Below are positions 1-8,685 of a stretch of DNA of 64,000 nt, one piece after another. The stretch comes from Saprospiraceae bacterium (GTDB lineage: Bacteria; Bacteroidota; Bacteroidia; Chitinophagales; Saprospiraceae). The stretch is taken from assembly GCA_013214355.1 (NCBI GenBank), contig JABSSL010000075.1, positions 99,961-163,960 of the forward strand, read 5' to 3'. A program made the translations under genes and the position numbers. The notes under the pieces are model-generated. The model ran no database searches, was not told the origin of the DNA, and saw only the letters and a list, made by a program, of their open reading frames with translations. Every line of letters begins with the position of its first letter. The first letter of the stretch is position 1.

Positions 1-845
1 TTCAATAAGGCTAAGGCATATTCATTAAGCGTGAACTCCTCGACTTCTTCTAGAAATGCCTTGAGATCGGTATACTTAGGATCGGTTTTTTTATGATACC
101 AGGAAGTGGCGGCAAAGGTGGGAAATCGCAATAGAGGAGAAAGGTCATTGGCATGATAATCACGGATGGTACTGAAATCCAAAACGGCAGAAATCAACAT
201 CAAGCCATTGATATATAAACCATGCCGATCTTGCAGGTAACCCGAAAGGCCTGCCGCCCTCGTCGTACCATAACTCTCACCAGCCAGGAATTTTGGAGAA
301 TTCCAGCGCTCGTACCTTGTGGTGTATAAACGGATGAAGTCGCCGACCAAGGCCAGGTCTTGTTGATACCCTAAGAATTCTTTTTTATCGACACCCTCAC
401 CCGGGCGCGTATAGCCGGTCATCATAGGGTCGATGAAAACAAGATCGGTCTCATCCAGCCAGGTCTCTGGATTATCTTCATATTGGTATGGAGGGGGCAA
501 CACATTTCCATCGGGGGCAAGTTTGACTTTTTTAGGGCCTAAACCGCCCATGTGTAACCAAACCGAAGAAGAGCCAGGGCCACCATTGAAGGTATAAGTA
601 ATGGGACGTTGACCTAGCGATTTGACATTGTCTTTTGTGTATGCGATAAAGAATACATTGGCTCTTAGTTTTCCAGATTCATCTCTCATATCCATGAACC
701 CCGTAGTAGCTGTGTAGTTGAGTGTTTTCCCCTTGATGTTAAGGCTGTGCTTGGTCACGGCCAAAGCATTGTCAGACATTGCTCCTTGTGCCACTAGGAG
801 GCTACTCGAGAGGAGGATAGAAAGAGATAGTAGTAGATTTTTCAT
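1..845 (-). CDS. Secreted serine carboxypeptidase-like peptidase (family S10), 3' end cut off by the window
   Basis: Reading the minus strand from ATG at 845 gives an open frame to the window edge (281 codons), so the C-terminus is missing. It opens with a signal peptide (MKNLLLSLSILLSSSLLVAQ), implying export. The family S10 signatures are visible: the oxyanion region NGGPGSSS at about residues 87-94 and the nucleophile elbow GESYGT at 189-194 (Ser191). The catalytic Asp and His, expected nearer the C-terminus, lie outside the window. S10 enzymes remove C-terminal amino acids from peptides; Bacteroidota carry many secreted copies. No partner gene is visible upstream within 150 bases. Substrate is unknown. 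Confidence 0.88.
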   Translation of the reverse strand, partial: MKNLLLSLSILLSSSLLVAQGAMSDNALAVTKHSLNIKGKTLNYTATTGFMDMRDESGKLRANVFFIAYTKDNVKSLGQRPITYTFNGGPGSSSVWLHMGGLGPKKVKLAPDGNVLPPPYQYEDNPETWLDETDLVFIDPMMTGYTRPGEGVDKKEFLGYQQDLALVGDFIRLYTTRYERWNSPKFLAGESYGTTRAAGLSGYLQDRHGLYINGLMLISAVLDFSTIRDYHANDLSPLLRFPTFAATSWYHKKTDPKYTDLKAFLEEVEEFTLNEYALALL

Positions 846-997
846 ACTTGTCAGGAATTTAGTTGATCTAGACTAGAGGTGGGGTTATGTCGGAAAGTAC
901 TACTTTGCCCACGGCTAGGCAAATACTTGTCGCCAGGATTGCTGGAGTGGATCGGTAAAAGCAGGATTTGACCTGCATAGGAGGAATTCGGTGGACT

Positions 998-1966
998 TTA
1001 TCCCCTAGGGAATTGTGGACTTTTATTCCTCTTTTTACGTTTTATTTTGAGTCTTCTTCCTCTTTTTGTTACTGGATGTTCCTGCTTGAGATCAAAGGTG
1101 ACAGCACGGAGGTGGTCCAATAATTCTTGTCGATCTTTAATATTTGCTAATTGTTCAAAGGGAATTGGGTCACCAATATCCAGGTAGATTTGGCGGCCCA
1201 TCTTGTTGGTCACTTCATGAAGTAGCAGGCTAAGCCGCAAGCTCATACTGACATGGCTAGCTACTTGAAAAAGACGACTATTTTGACCGTGCACAAAGAT
1301 GGGGATGACCGTGGCTTTAGTTTTCAAGATCATCTTGATTACAAACCGTTTCCAATCTAAGTCTTCGGCCTTCCCCCAAGGCTTGGGCGAGGTAGCGACT
1401 CCACCTGCAGGAAAAATGGCCAAAGCTTCGCTAGCTTGGAGGCGATTCAAGGTTTCATTTCGAGTGTTGATGTTGGTTTGCTTTGCTGCTCGCGTATCTC
1501 GGAAGTCGATGGGAAGGAAGTAGGGTTGAAGCAATTCTTCTCGGCAAAGTACTTCATTCACCAACACACAAAACTTGGAACGAACCCGGGAAGCTAAATA
1601 TCCTAATATCACGCCGTCTACAACACCAAAGGGGTGATTAGCCACGAAGATAATCGGCCCTTCCTTCGGGATCTTTTTCAATTGATTGAGGTCGTAATTC
1701 GGGAATAGTTCCAGCTTTTCTAACATTAGGTCCCAGAGTTGGGATGGCGTAGGATGCTGTGCTTTGATTTCGCTATACACGCGCTCCAGGCGTTTCCTTC
1801 CTGTAGCGTGCTCAATAGTACCGATCAGAAGCCGCTTTACTAGCGGATCGTCAACTGAGGAGTAGCTAAGTCTCACTTTAGGTAAGACCTGTTTAGGTGG
1901 CTTTGTACGCATGCCTAGCTTATCTTCTAATGATTTATAATACAATAATCGATTCACGTAGGGCAT
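998..1966 (-). CDS. Lysophospholipid/glycine-lipid-type acyltransferase (PlsC-like, hemolysin-type family)
   Basis: The protein has the acyltransferase motif NHPFGVVDG (His about residue 111 from the chosen start) followed by an FPAGGVA acceptor-binding motif about 75 residues later. The spacing H-x5-D rather than H-x4-D is typical of the bacterial hemolysin-like acyltransferases (COG3176), which in Bacteroides includes the O-acyltransferase of glycine lipid synthesis. It probably transfers an acyl chain to a membrane lipid. The C-terminus is strongly basic (RRLKIKRKKRNK), which could hold it at the membrane. A GTG start at 1978 is possible, but a TATCTTTG-type -7 element on the minus strand covers 1978-1985, so the ATG at 1966 is preferred. 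Exact lipid product is unknown. Confidence 0.8.
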   Translation of the reverse strand: MPYVNRLLYYKSLEDKLGMRTKPPKQVLPKVRLSYSSVDDPLVKRLLIGTIEHATGRKRLERVYSEIKAQHPTPSQLWDLMLEKLELFPNYDLNQLKKIPKEGPIIFVANHPFGVVDGVILGYLASRVRSKFCVLVNEVLCREELLQPYFLPIDFRDTRAAKQTNINTRNETLNRLQASEALAIFPAGGVATSPKPWGKAEDLDWKRFVIKMILKTKATVIPIFVHGQNSRLFQVASHVSMSLRLSLLLHEVTNKMGRQIYLDIGDPIPFEQLANIKDRQELLDHLRAVTFDLKQEHPVTKRGRRLKIKRKKRNKSPQFPRG

Positions 1967-1977
1967 TTCAGCAGGCA

Positions 1978-1985
1978 CAAAGATA
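1978..1985 (-). promoter_or_regulatory. Bacteroidota -7 element (TATCTTTG)
   Basis: Minus-strand TATCTTTG matches the TAnnTTTG -7 consensus and lies about 12 bases before the ATG at 1966. No TTG is found at the ideal -33 spacing, so this is a half-match only. It favours the ATG at 1966 over the GTG at 1978 as start of the acyltransferase. Confidence 0.35.
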
Positions 1986-2020
1986 CGTACATTTTTAGCG
2001 AAGATGCTAGCTGGGCAAGC

Positions 2021-2545
2021 TTACTGAGATTGGATTTTATCTAGTTGTTTTAGGATCTTTTTACCTCTAGATTTGAAGCCAGCGGTACCTTCTTCCCACT
2101 GATCTTCAATCAAAATTCTTAGTTCTCCGGCGAGATCGGGTTCTACTTGGCAAATGTTGGCGATCAGTTGCATGGAGTGAACTTTGATGGCTACGGGAGA
2201 CTTAGGGTTAGTCAGCAGATCAAAAGCGAGGGTAGCCGCCTCGCCCATTAGATCAGTATTGAGTTTTGTTTCAGCTAATATCTTCATGCCATTTCTAATC
2301 ACGGCATCGTGTTTGGGGTTTTTCATAGCTTCCAACACTCGTCCTAGATGCGGTTGGATCAAGGCGGGATGTGCTGCTGCGCTATGACTCATTATCCATG
2401 CAGCCCGCTGAACGATCCGATACTCTTCGGTATAGAAAAGCTCCATCAATTGATCAAATCGATCTTGCTGGTCTCCAATCCAATTGGTGATCAAAAGGGT
2501 ATTGGCTTTGGAGTGTTCTGCGAGAATGGCGTTTCTAAGATCCAT
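2021..2545 (-). CDS. HEAT/ARM-repeat-like protein, function unknown
   Basis: A soluble, helical protein of about 174 residues from ATG at 2545 (an upstream ATG at 2626 would add 27 residues that look like non-coding sequence). The body consists of paired amphipathic helices such as YRIVQRAAWIMSHSAAAHP and AVIRNGMKILAET, the pattern of HEAT/ARM solenoid repeats used in protein binding. No catalytic motif is seen. Small proteins of this kind are scattered in Bacteroidota genomes as uncharacterised genes. It lies 55 bases upstream of the acyltransferase on the same strand and may be cotranscribed with it. Confidence 0.7.
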   Translation of the reverse strand: MDLRNAILAEHSKANTLLITNWIGDQQDRFDQLMELFYTEEYRIVQRAAWIMSHSAAAHPALIQPHLGRVLEAMKNPKHDAVIRNGMKILAETKLNTDLMGEAATLAFDLLTNPKSPVAIKVHSMQLIANICQVEPDLAGELRILIEDQWEEGTAGFKSRGKKILKQLDKIQSQ

Positions 2546-2782
2546 GGATGACGTAAATTTTAGAGGATGGTGTTGGCTCGAACCTGTTTTCCCGTTGTTA
2601 TGGATAGAGGTTTCAACGCGATTCAAGATAAGCTATACCGAACAGCTATAAAAATGCCTAGATAGACAAAAAAGCCAAGTTCTCTTCCGGGTTTAAGCGT
2701 TCATCTTCAAAAAAGATAACTCCTGTTTACATTTATTCTCCAATCTCCTTACCTTCAATTTCCTGTAACAATAAGACAACCA

Positions 2783-4222
2783 ATGAATAAACTCAACACA
2801 CTACTTCTACTATTGCTATGCTCAATGACAGCATGGTCTCAAAAAGGGAACTCAGTAGAGAAAACGATAATCCAAAGTTTGGATCAGAAAAAGGAGCAAT
2901 TGGCTGAAGTGGCGCATCAAATATGGGAATGGGCGGAACTAGGATACCAAGAACATCAAAGTTCTAGCTTATTGCAACAGATGCTGAAAGATGCCAGTTT
3001 TGAGGTGAAGGCTGGAGTGGCTGGAATGCCCACGGCCTTTGTGGCCACCTATGGAAGTGGAAAACCGGTGGTAGGAATCCTCGCGGAATTTGATGCCTTG
3101 CCGGGAGTGTCTCAGGATGCTGTTCCGAATCGGCAGGTCCTCGAAGGGAAGACTGCTGGGCATGCTTGTGGTCACCATCTTTTTGGAGCGGGCTCATCTG
3201 GGGCGGCAATAGCCGTGAAAGAATGGCTAAAGTCAAGTGGGCATGAAGGCACAATTAGACTATTTGGTTGTCCAGCCGAAGAGGGAGGAGCAGGGAAAGT
3301 GTACTTGGTTCGCGAGGGTTTGTTTGAGGATGTGGATGTGGTTCTGCATTGGCATCCGGGTAGCATGAATAGCGCAAGTGCCAGATCCTCTCTGGCCAAT
3401 AAATCGGCCAAGTTTCGTTTTTATGGCAATGCTTCACATGCCGCTGCCTCCCCTTGGAATGGGCGATCGGCGCTGGATGGTGTAGAGGCAATGAATTACA
3501 TGGTGAATTTGTTACGTGAGCATTCCTTACCAGAATCTCGCATCCACTATGTCATCACCCGAGGCGGAGAAGCACCTAATGTGGTCCCAGAGTTTGCAGA
3601 GGTTTACTACTATGTCCGACACCCTGATATGGCGGAGGTACGAAAGCTTTTCGAACGAGTTGTCAAAGCAGCAGAAGGTGCTGCAACCGGTACGGGAACC
3701 AGGATGGAGTACGAAGTCATCCACGGAATTTTCAACCTTCTACCTAATAGAGTATTAGGGGAGGTTATGCATAGCAAACTGGAGCAAGTTGGAGGGGTAT
3801 CTTATACGCCAGAAGAAACAGATTTTGCTAAAAAAATCATGGCATCCTACCGCTTGAGTGCGCTTAGTCCTGGCTTGGCTAAGGAGATTGCGCCTTTTGA
3901 AGTTATAGAAAAGGGGAGTGGAGGCTCCACGGATGTAGGAGACATTAGCTGGGTGGTGCCTACTGCGGGCATGTCAGCCGCAACTTGGGTGCCAGGTACC
4001 TCAGCGCACAGCTGGCAGGCGGTAGCTGCTGGGGGCATGAGTATCGGTCATAAAGGAATGCTTGTGGCGGCCAAGACGATTGCTTTGTCAGCGATTGAGA
4101 TTATACAGAATCCCGAATTGGCAACGAAAGCCCAGGAAGAATTGTTAAAAAGGCGAGGAAAAGATTTCACTTATGAAGCGCTTCTAGGTGACCGAGAGCC
4201 GCCACTGGATTACCGAAAGTAA
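2783..4222 (+). CDS. Secreted M20D amidohydrolase, AbgB-like (aminobenzoyl-glutamate hydrolase type)
   Basis: A 479-residue metal-dependent amidohydrolase with a signal peptide (MNKLNTLLLLLLCSMTAWSQ). Metal-ligand motifs of peptidase family M20 are in order: HACGHH at 127-132, EE at 166-167, and LHWHPG near 189-193. The C-terminal STDVGDISWVVPTAG and SAHSWQAVAAG segments are those of AbgB-type hydrolases, which cleave p-aminobenzoyl-glutamate or other N-acyl amino acids. The dimerisation (lid) domain sits between about residues 205 and 320. The signal peptide puts it in the periplasm or outside, unlike cytoplasmic AbgB of E. coli. No AbgA or AbgT partner is adjacent, so the physiological substrate is unclear. 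Confidence 0.88.
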   Translation: MNKLNTLLLLLLCSMTAWSQKGNSVEKTIIQSLDQKKEQLAEVAHQIWEWAELGYQEHQSSSLLQQMLKDASFEVKAGVAGMPTAFVATYGSGKPVVGILAEFDALPGVSQDAVPNRQVLEGKTAGHACGHHLFGAGSSGAAIAVKEWLKSSGHEGTIRLFGCPAEEGGAGKVYLVREGLFEDVDVVLHWHPGSMNSASARSSLANKSAKFRFYGNASHAAASPWNGRSALDGVEAMNYMVNLLREHSLPESRIHYVITRGGEAPNVVPEFAEVYYYVRHPDMAEVRKLFERVVKAAEGAATGTGTRMEYEVIHGIFNLLPNRVLGEVMHSKLEQVGGVSYTPEETDFAKKIMASYRLSALSPGLAKEIAPFEVIEKGSGGSTDVGDISWVVPTAGMSAATWVPGTSAHSWQAVAAGGMSIGHKGMLVAAKTIALSAIEIIQNPELATKAQEELLKRRGKDFTYEALLGDREPPLDYRK

Positions 4223-4302
4223 GACTGGATGAGCGCCATGATGCTGGTTTGAAGAGATTGAGGGAATCCGAAAATTAGACGCTTCCAAGAATGCTTTAAT
4301 GT

Positions 4303-4310
4303 TATCTTTG
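4303..4310 (+). promoter_or_regulatory. Bacteroidota -7 element (TATCTTTG) very close to a start codon
   Basis: TATCTTTG matches TAnnTTTG and ends 5 bases before the ATG at 4316. A transcript starting at the usual distance would begin at or next to the start codon, giving a leaderless mRNA for the PAP2-like/CHAT pair. There is no TTG at the expected -33 spacing, so the match is partial. Confidence 0.35.
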
Positions 4311-4315
4311 CGCTT

Positions 4316-4987
4316 ATGTTACGATCGATAGCACAGATTATTTCGTTCATATTTCACCCGCTGTTGATCACCACCTATATGTTGGTGATCTTGCTTATTG
4401 TAAATCCCTTTGGATTTGGGGTAAATAGTATAGGAGAACAGTACAGCAAGGAGCTGATTCTGAGGATATTCCTATCCACCTTCTTTATCCCTGCCGTAGC
4501 GGTAGTCATGCTCAAGTTTTTGGGCTTCATCCAGTCTATGGAAATGAAGACAACAGAGGAGCGGATTGGCCCTTACATCATTACGGGTATCTTCTATCTC
4601 TGGCTGTTTTACAACTTCCTGAACAATTCTAATATCCCACGCACTTTCACCTCTTTTATGCTGGGTGCGGTGATTGGTTTGTTTATAGCTTTTTTTATTA
4701 ATATCTTTTCCAAGATTAGTGCACATGCAGTAGGAATGGGAGGATTGCTGGGCATGGTAATCATTACGATGGCCCTATCTAATTTCGACTCCTTTGTGCT
4801 GCATTCTACCATTATTGGCACCTTTGAATTTAGTATGAATGCATTGCTATTATTCACTTTGCTGATGGCTGGATTGGTAGGTACAGCCCGTTTGCTGTTG
4901 GATGCCCATACGCCGAACGATATCTATGGGGGGTATCTGGTTGGCTTTGCCTCGCAGTTTATTGCTTTACGATTTATTTTACTCTAG
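4316..4987 (+). CDS. PAP2-superfamily-like integral membrane protein with altered phosphatase motifs
   Basis: A 223-residue protein with about six hydrophobic segments. Its C-terminal half carries a PAP2 lipid-phosphatase pattern: KISAHAVG in place of the usual PSGH motif, and ARLLLDAHTPNDIYGGYLVG in place of SR-x5-H-x3-D. The nucleophilic His and the partner Asp of the last motif are kept, but Arg is preceded by Ala rather than Ser, and SGH has become SAH. Bacteroidota commonly have such proteins annotated as PAP2 family. It may act on a lipid pyrophosphate or have lost activity. The gene ends 3 bases before the CHAT protease gene, so the two are almost certainly cotranscribed. Confidence 0.78.
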   Translation: MLRSIAQIISFIFHPLLITTYMLVILLIVNPFGFGVNSIGEQYSKELILRIFLSTFFIPAVAVVMLKFLGFIQSMEMKTTEERIGPYIITGIFYLWLFYNFLNNSNIPRTFTSFMLGAVIGLFIAFFINIFSKISAHAVGMGGLLGMVIITMALSNFDSFVLHSTIIGTFEFSMNALLLFTLLMAGLVGTARLLLDAHTPNDIYGGYLVGFASQFIALRFILL

Positions 4988-4990
4988 CTC

Positions 4991-6028
4991 ATGTCTAAAA
5001 GAACTATCAAACAGCTAATTGGAAGAGGTTATCTGGAACAAGCCATTAATCTAATGATAGATCTAGTGGAGAAATATGGGAATAGTAGTGATGTGGAAAA
5101 CACTTTGTATAATATTTCGGCTCAGTTCTACAGTAATGAGAAGACTCGGCAGAGCGGGAGACTTACAGCTGATCACTATGATACAACCAAGAACCGTCTC
5201 AATGGAAATTTGAGCGATATTTTGGATGACAATTTCAAAGAGATAGCAGATAGTGATATTCCGCAGAACCTTAAAGATCTTGTAGCACGAGGTGGAGTAG
5301 TAGTTGAGCCAGAGCCAGGGGATGAGAATGATATCGAGCCAGGAGGAACTGATGCTGCAACCTCGGATACCGCTATTGTTCTTTTTCTTAGTGCTAATCC
5401 ATCCAGAACGGGTTTGCTTAAACTGAAGGACGAGCATTCTAATATTGCCACGGAATTGCAGGATAGTACTACCCTAAAGGTCAAAAGTGAGGAAGCCGTT
5501 TCTTTTTCCGAATTTTCCAAAGCTATCTACGGTCATGAACCCAAGATTGTACACTTTTCTGGACATGGTGATTTAGAAGCTCCAGAAGTGAAGGAAGCCT
5601 ACCGGGTGCGCGGGATAGGGAAACCGAAAGGACATGAGGAGGTCAAAGAGGAAAAAGATGAACCCGGGATCATTCTGTTTGATGAGTCTAAGCGCAATTC
5701 CCATTTTGTTAAGGCAAGTGTGTTGAAGGAGCTATTTTCCACTGCAAAAGAGGTTATGGAAATACCTTTGGAGGCTGTCATCTTTAATGCCTGCCATTCA
5801 GAAGGTCAGGCTAAGGCCGTTTCGGAAGTTGGAATCAGTGTAATTGGTACCAGTAATGCCGTCGCAGATACAGCGGCGATAGCTTTTTCTAAAGGATTCT
5901 ATTTTGGAATGGCAGAAGGAAAAGGAATCAAAAAATCCTTCATGTTAGCCCGAGTCCAAGCCATGGCATATGGAGAACCCAAGGACCGATTCACGCTATA
6001 TGTAAATGGGGAAAAACAGCAACTCTAA
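4991..6028 (+). CDS. CHAT-domain protease with N-terminal EAD11-like effector-associated domain
   Basis: Residues about 1-80 (IKQLIGRGYLEQAINLMIDL, then FYSNEKTRQSGRLTADHYD) match the helical pattern of effector-associated domain 11, known as a small adaptor domain that recruits effectors in bacterial conflict systems. An acidic linker (about 100-125) leads to a caspase-like CHAT domain (about 127-345) with His in HFSGHGD (His192) and Cys in FNACHSEG (Cys268), followed by IGTSNAVADTAA and AFSKGFYFGMAEGKGIKKSF, typical of CHAT. A charged insert (about 206-236) separates the His and Cys motifs. Both catalytic residues are intact. It overlaps no other gene and follows the PAP2-like gene by 3 bases. 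The EAD11 assignment is by eye and less sure than CHAT. Partner EAD11 proteins would be expected elsewhere in the genome. Confidence 0.85.
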   Translation: MSKRTIKQLIGRGYLEQAINLMIDLVEKYGNSSDVENTLYNISAQFYSNEKTRQSGRLTADHYDTTKNRLNGNLSDILDDNFKEIADSDIPQNLKDLVARGGVVVEPEPGDENDIEPGGTDAATSDTAIVLFLSANPSRTGLLKLKDEHSNIATELQDSTTLKVKSEEAVSFSEFSKAIYGHEPKIVHFSGHGDLEAPEVKEAYRVRGIGKPKGHEEVKEEKDEPGIILFDESKRNSHFVKASVLKELFSTAKEVMEIPLEAVIFNACHSEGQAKAVSEVGISVIGTSNAVADTAAIAFSKGFYFGMAEGKGIKKSFMLARVQAMAYGEPKDRFTLYVNGEKQQL

Positions 6029-6029
6029 C

Positions 6030-7175
6030 CTACAAGAGCTTCTCCAAATAGTGATATTCTATTCCAAAATCTTTCTTGATCTGGTCTACTTGCTCTAATG
6101 CATCATCTCTACCCGTGCCTAGCGTAGCGGTGATCATTACATTTTTGGGCGTATGTTCGGTCGAAATGAATTCAAAAACCTTGGTCTTGTAACCACTTGC
6201 TTCAAGTAAAAGAGACCGGATTCCATCCGTCACCAGTTCGGCCTGCCTTTCTTCCATAATGCCATGACGTAGTACGGACTGCAAGGCCGTTTGACATTGC
6301 ATTTGCTTTCTGATCTGTTTGTGGCAACAAGGAGCCACTACAATATAGGAAGATTGTGCCTTGATACCTTTTGCGATGGCAATGTCCGTAGCAATATCGC
6401 AAGCATGCAGAGCAATCAGCATATCGATCTTCTCCGGCTTGTACTCTTCTATATCCATAGCTAGGAACTTCAAGCGATCAAAGCCGATATCCTCTGCCAG
6501 CTGATTGCAGAAGTTTACCAGCTTTGACCGAAGCTCAATACCGGTCATACTTGCCTGGATTTTCCGATTATTGACCAAATGGTCATACAGAGCGAATGTC
6601 AAATAGCCCTTTCCAGACCCCATGTCCACCAAGTGTGGAGTAGGTCCAAGGACTCCTTGATCAATCAAGCTATCAAGAATTTCGATATACTTATTAATCT
6701 GTCTGAATTTCTTTTGGCCCGTTTTCAACAGCTGGCCATCCTTCCCCGTTATTCCCATCGGATGGAGATATTTAGCCTGCTTAGGATCAATTAAGCGTTG
6801 CTTTTGCTTGTCGTGGTTGGCGGAGGGAGCTTCGGCGTGACTGGCTTTTTTGGAGAATAATCTGGCCTTTCGCTTCCTATTGTATTGAAGACTATGATCT
6901 TGAGTGGTGGTGAAAAGATCAGCATTCAGGAATTCATCCCCCAGCCAAAGAGTGATTAGCGTAATCGCCTCTTCGACTGGATGATTCTTAACCTCATCTC
7001 GATTGGTATACCGAAGCGTAAAGGATAAAACCCATTCTTCTTTTAGCTGGATCAACCTGGCAAAGATGTTCCTTAATGCTCCACCTTTATTACTGGGTTT
7101 GCTTAGGGTGAGCTTCACAAAGGATTGTTCCTCCACAGAGGTTCTCAAATGTTGTATGAATGTTTCTGCTGCCAT
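6030..7175 (-). CDS. SAM-dependent methyltransferase of the METTL25/GSTCD-like (Methyltransf_32) type
   Basis: A 381-residue protein with a Rossmann SAM-binding motif HLVDMGSGKGYLTF (about 181-194), a LIALHACDIATD segment (254-264) and VVAPCCHKQI (279-288), the HACD and PCCH signatures of the methyltransferase family that includes human METTL25 and GSTCD. The N-terminal 130 residues form a separate domain of unknown role, and a KTGQKKFRQINKY segment precedes the SAM site. Substrate is unknown; RNA is plausible from family relatives. It converges with the CHAT gene: the two stop codons are only one base apart, leaving no room for a terminator between them. Confidence 0.82.
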   Translation of the reverse strand: MAAETFIQHLRTSVEEQSFVKLTLSKPSNKGGALRNIFARLIQLKEEWVLSFTLRYTNRDEVKNHPVEEAITLITLWLGDEFLNADLFTTTQDHSLQYNRKRKARLFSKKASHAEAPSANHDKQKQRLIDPKQAKYLHPMGITGKDGQLLKTGQKKFRQINKYIEILDSLIDQGVLGPTPHLVDMGSGKGYLTFALYDHLVNNRKIQASMTGIELRSKLVNFCNQLAEDIGFDRLKFLAMDIEEYKPEKIDMLIALHACDIATDIAIAKGIKAQSSYIVVAPCCHKQIRKQMQCQTALQSVLRHGIMEERQAELVTDGIRSLLLEASGYKTKVFEFISTEHTPKNVMITATLGTGRDDALEQVDQIKKDFGIEYHYLEKLL

Positions 7176-7223
7176 TAGATTGCAATACTACCAATCTTTT
7201 GGGGATCTAAAGTAAATAGAATC

Positions 7224-8495
7224 CTAGTTTTTCAGAATGGCGCCTCCAATAGCGCAATTCAGGCAGTTTTTGGACTGACAATAATTGCCGTGTAATTCTA
7301 ATAAGGCCTGACTTTGAGATGCATTTGTGGCATTAAAACCTACGTTTTCCCACTTGGCCATCAAGTGATTGGATTCTGGAGGAATATTTTCTATTAATTG
7401 TACGGCCAGCTCACAGTAAGTCGGCAAATCTTTTTCTCTACCATATAAGAAAAGGATTGGGGCAAGCGCGTTGATGGTCAGAAGGTGGATAGTACCTCTT
7501 CCTAGTGATTTTAGTTTGGGCGGCGAGGCTTTGTCTAATACATAATGTTCTTTCCAATAACCCGAGACCTGTATCTCGAATAGGTTTTCCACTTCTTTGA
7601 GGGTTTGAAGGGCAAGTACTTTACTGAAAAGGTGTTCCGTTTGGTGGTAGAGTTTGGCCAATTGGGCCAAGCGGACGGTGGGGAAATTGGCAGGCCGCAT
7701 GCGCATAAATTTCCAATAGACAGCTGACATCGGCTTTAGTTGAAACTTGTGTGCTAGATATTGATATTCTCGCTGTAAACGCATTGGGTATTCTCCTGAA
7801 AAACTTCGTTCCAGAAGGCCTGCTTGGCCAAAGAGTAGTGCTTCTAACTGTAGCAGATTGTGTTGATGTTTTCGTACAAGGGAAAATGGGAGCACCTTAG
7901 TTAACTGCTCGAAGGCATCGCCGTTGACCTTCATGCCGAAACTCTTTGCTAAGCACTGGTACAGGCAAGCTTCCCAATGGAATTTATTGCTTTCTAAAAC
8001 CTTCTTCATGTATACGCATCGTCTTTCGAGTCGTTCTACTAGGAGGCGATCCAGCCAAAGTTGGCGGGTAATGGGAGAAACCCCCGAAATCATTTTCTGA
8101 CAGGGAATCCAATCCGTATTGTGCTGCATACTCTTGTATAATCCAGCGACTTTGGCAGGGATGCGAGATTGTAGCTCCAAGCAAGGAATCTGGGTCCCGT
8201 CTCGGTGTGTAATGGGAGTATCTTCTTCGAGAACAACGTGTAGGATAACATTTTCATAAGCGGGATCTTGCTGGTGTCCATGCTTCGTCCAGTCAGAGGC
8301 TTTTAAGTGCATTTCAACATTACCGACCCAGAGGGTGTCCCCGATTTGAATCCGAGCATGGGTGAAATCCGGGCCGGCGTTCTGATTATGGTTGCCGAAT
8401 TGGATAATGGTGATCTTCTGACCCTGGGTAGTAAAAAGCTTAGTACAGTCAAAGCGTTGCATACGCCAGACATAGTGGAGTAGTTCTTCTTTCAT
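7224..8495 (-). CDS. DUF2851 family protein
   Basis: About 423 residues from ATG at 8495. The N-terminus MKEELLHYVWRMQRFD and the following GNHNQNAGPDFTHARI and GNVEMHLKASDW segments are the recognisable opening of DUF2851, a family found almost only in Bacteroidota. A longer frame starting at 8558 adds 21 residues with no family character, so the shorter start is chosen. Near the C-terminus, CQSKNCLNCAIG has three closely spaced cysteines that could bind metal. Function is not known. The upstream gap to dihydrofolate reductase (about 190 bases) holds no obvious gene. Confidence 0.85.
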   Translation of the reverse strand: MKEELLHYVWRMQRFDCTKLFTTQGQKITIIQFGNHNQNAGPDFTHARIQIGDTLWVGNVEMHLKASDWTKHGHQQDPAYENVILHVVLEEDTPITHRDGTQIPCLELQSRIPAKVAGLYKSMQHNTDWIPCQKMISGVSPITRQLWLDRLLVERLERRCVYMKKVLESNKFHWEACLYQCLAKSFGMKVNGDAFEQLTKVLPFSLVRKHQHNLLQLEALLFGQAGLLERSFSGEYPMRLQREYQYLAHKFQLKPMSAVYWKFMRMRPANFPTVRLAQLAKLYHQTEHLFSKVLALQTLKEVENLFEIQVSGYWKEHYVLDKASPPKLKSLGRGTIHLLTINALAPILFLYGREKDLPTYCELAVQLIENIPPESNHLMAKWENVGFNATNASQSQALLELHGNYCQSKNCLNCAIGGAILKN

Positions 8496-8685
8496 GAGAG
8501 CGACGTTTTTTGAAAAATACAATATCGAGGAATGTCCACCTGTTTGGGTAGAGTTCAACGGTATCTACAAGTGCTTAGGGCAAGTAAAACTTACCTCAAA
8601 CGCTTACAGAATGTAATGGTTAGTTATTTAATTTGATAGGAAACGGGGCGCGTTATGTATCCAAATATAAGATAAATATTCTATA

